Assembly: GCA_002425885.1 (NCBI GenBank)
Contig: DINC01000014.1
Coordinates: 1 to 6,578 of the forward strand
Length of the DNA stretch: 6,578 nt
Reading direction: 5' to 3'
Origin: Spirochaetia bacterium UBA5550
GTDB taxonomy: Bacteria > Spirochaetota > UBA4802 > UBA5550
The notes under the pieces were generated by a model. That model had not been told where the DNA came from and made no database searches. It saw only the letters and a program-made list of their open reading frames with translations. The translations under genes were made by a program, and so were the position numbers. Position 1 is the stretch's first letter, and the number at the start of each line of letters is the position of its first letter. Below are positions 6,501-6,578 of the stretch, piece by piece.

Positions 6501-6578
6501 GAACCGGGATTTGCCAATCCGATGTATTAATTAACTGAAAATTTAATGTAGATTAAACATCAGTATTTTTGTATCTTT

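Noticed and set aside
6429..6530. Rightward 33-codon frame from ATG 6429, with AGGT about 10 bases before
   Set aside because: Too short, no recognisable sequence, no convincing promoter, and it runs through the palindrome; not enough to call a gene.

Overview
The window is a bacterial chromosomal segment of moderate, A+T-leaning composition. It holds one compact rightward gene cluster (419-5583) facing a leftward alpha/beta hydrolase gene (5567-6340), with A/T-rich non-coding DNA at both ends. The organism is probably a spirochaete or a near relative. That is an inference from the look of the proteins (a HAMP-linked class III cyclase with a long helical insert, plus unrecognised exported proteins beside it) and not a marker-gene result. 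No mobile element, CRISPR array, rRNA or tRNA was recognised.

Left end (1-418): a possible 37-codon C-terminal tail of an upstream gene ends at 116. About 300 bases of non-coding DNA follow. They contain a good sigma70-type promoter (291-319) and an imperfect long-range inverted repeat (147-163 with 263-279).

Cluster: gene 1 is a two-pass membrane class III nucleotide cyclase with an extracytoplasmic sensor region, HAMP linker, catalytic domain and a C-terminal helical tail ending in a WDGVW motif. Gene 2 overlaps its end and encodes a single-pass membrane protein with long coiled coils and a beta-rich C-terminus. Gene 3 encodes an exported protein of unknown function. Gene 4 is a well-conserved exodeoxyribonuclease III (AP endonuclease). 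Gene 5 encodes a small exported protein of unknown function. Gene junctions are overlapping or 3 to 20 bases, so one transcript is likely. Genes 1 to 3 look like a membrane/periplasmic signalling unit; the link to the DNA-repair enzyme may only be co-transcription.

Right end: the hydrolase gene converges on the cluster and overlaps the end of gene 5 by 17 bp. Upstream of it (6341-6578) are a plausible promoter with a palindrome over its -10 box, a 12-bp GC-rich perfect palindrome, and a weak promoter-like element pointing out of the window. The most interesting point is that the cyclase keeps its metal and transition-state residues but has Ser where adenylate cyclases have the adenine-reading Lys, so its product is uncertain.
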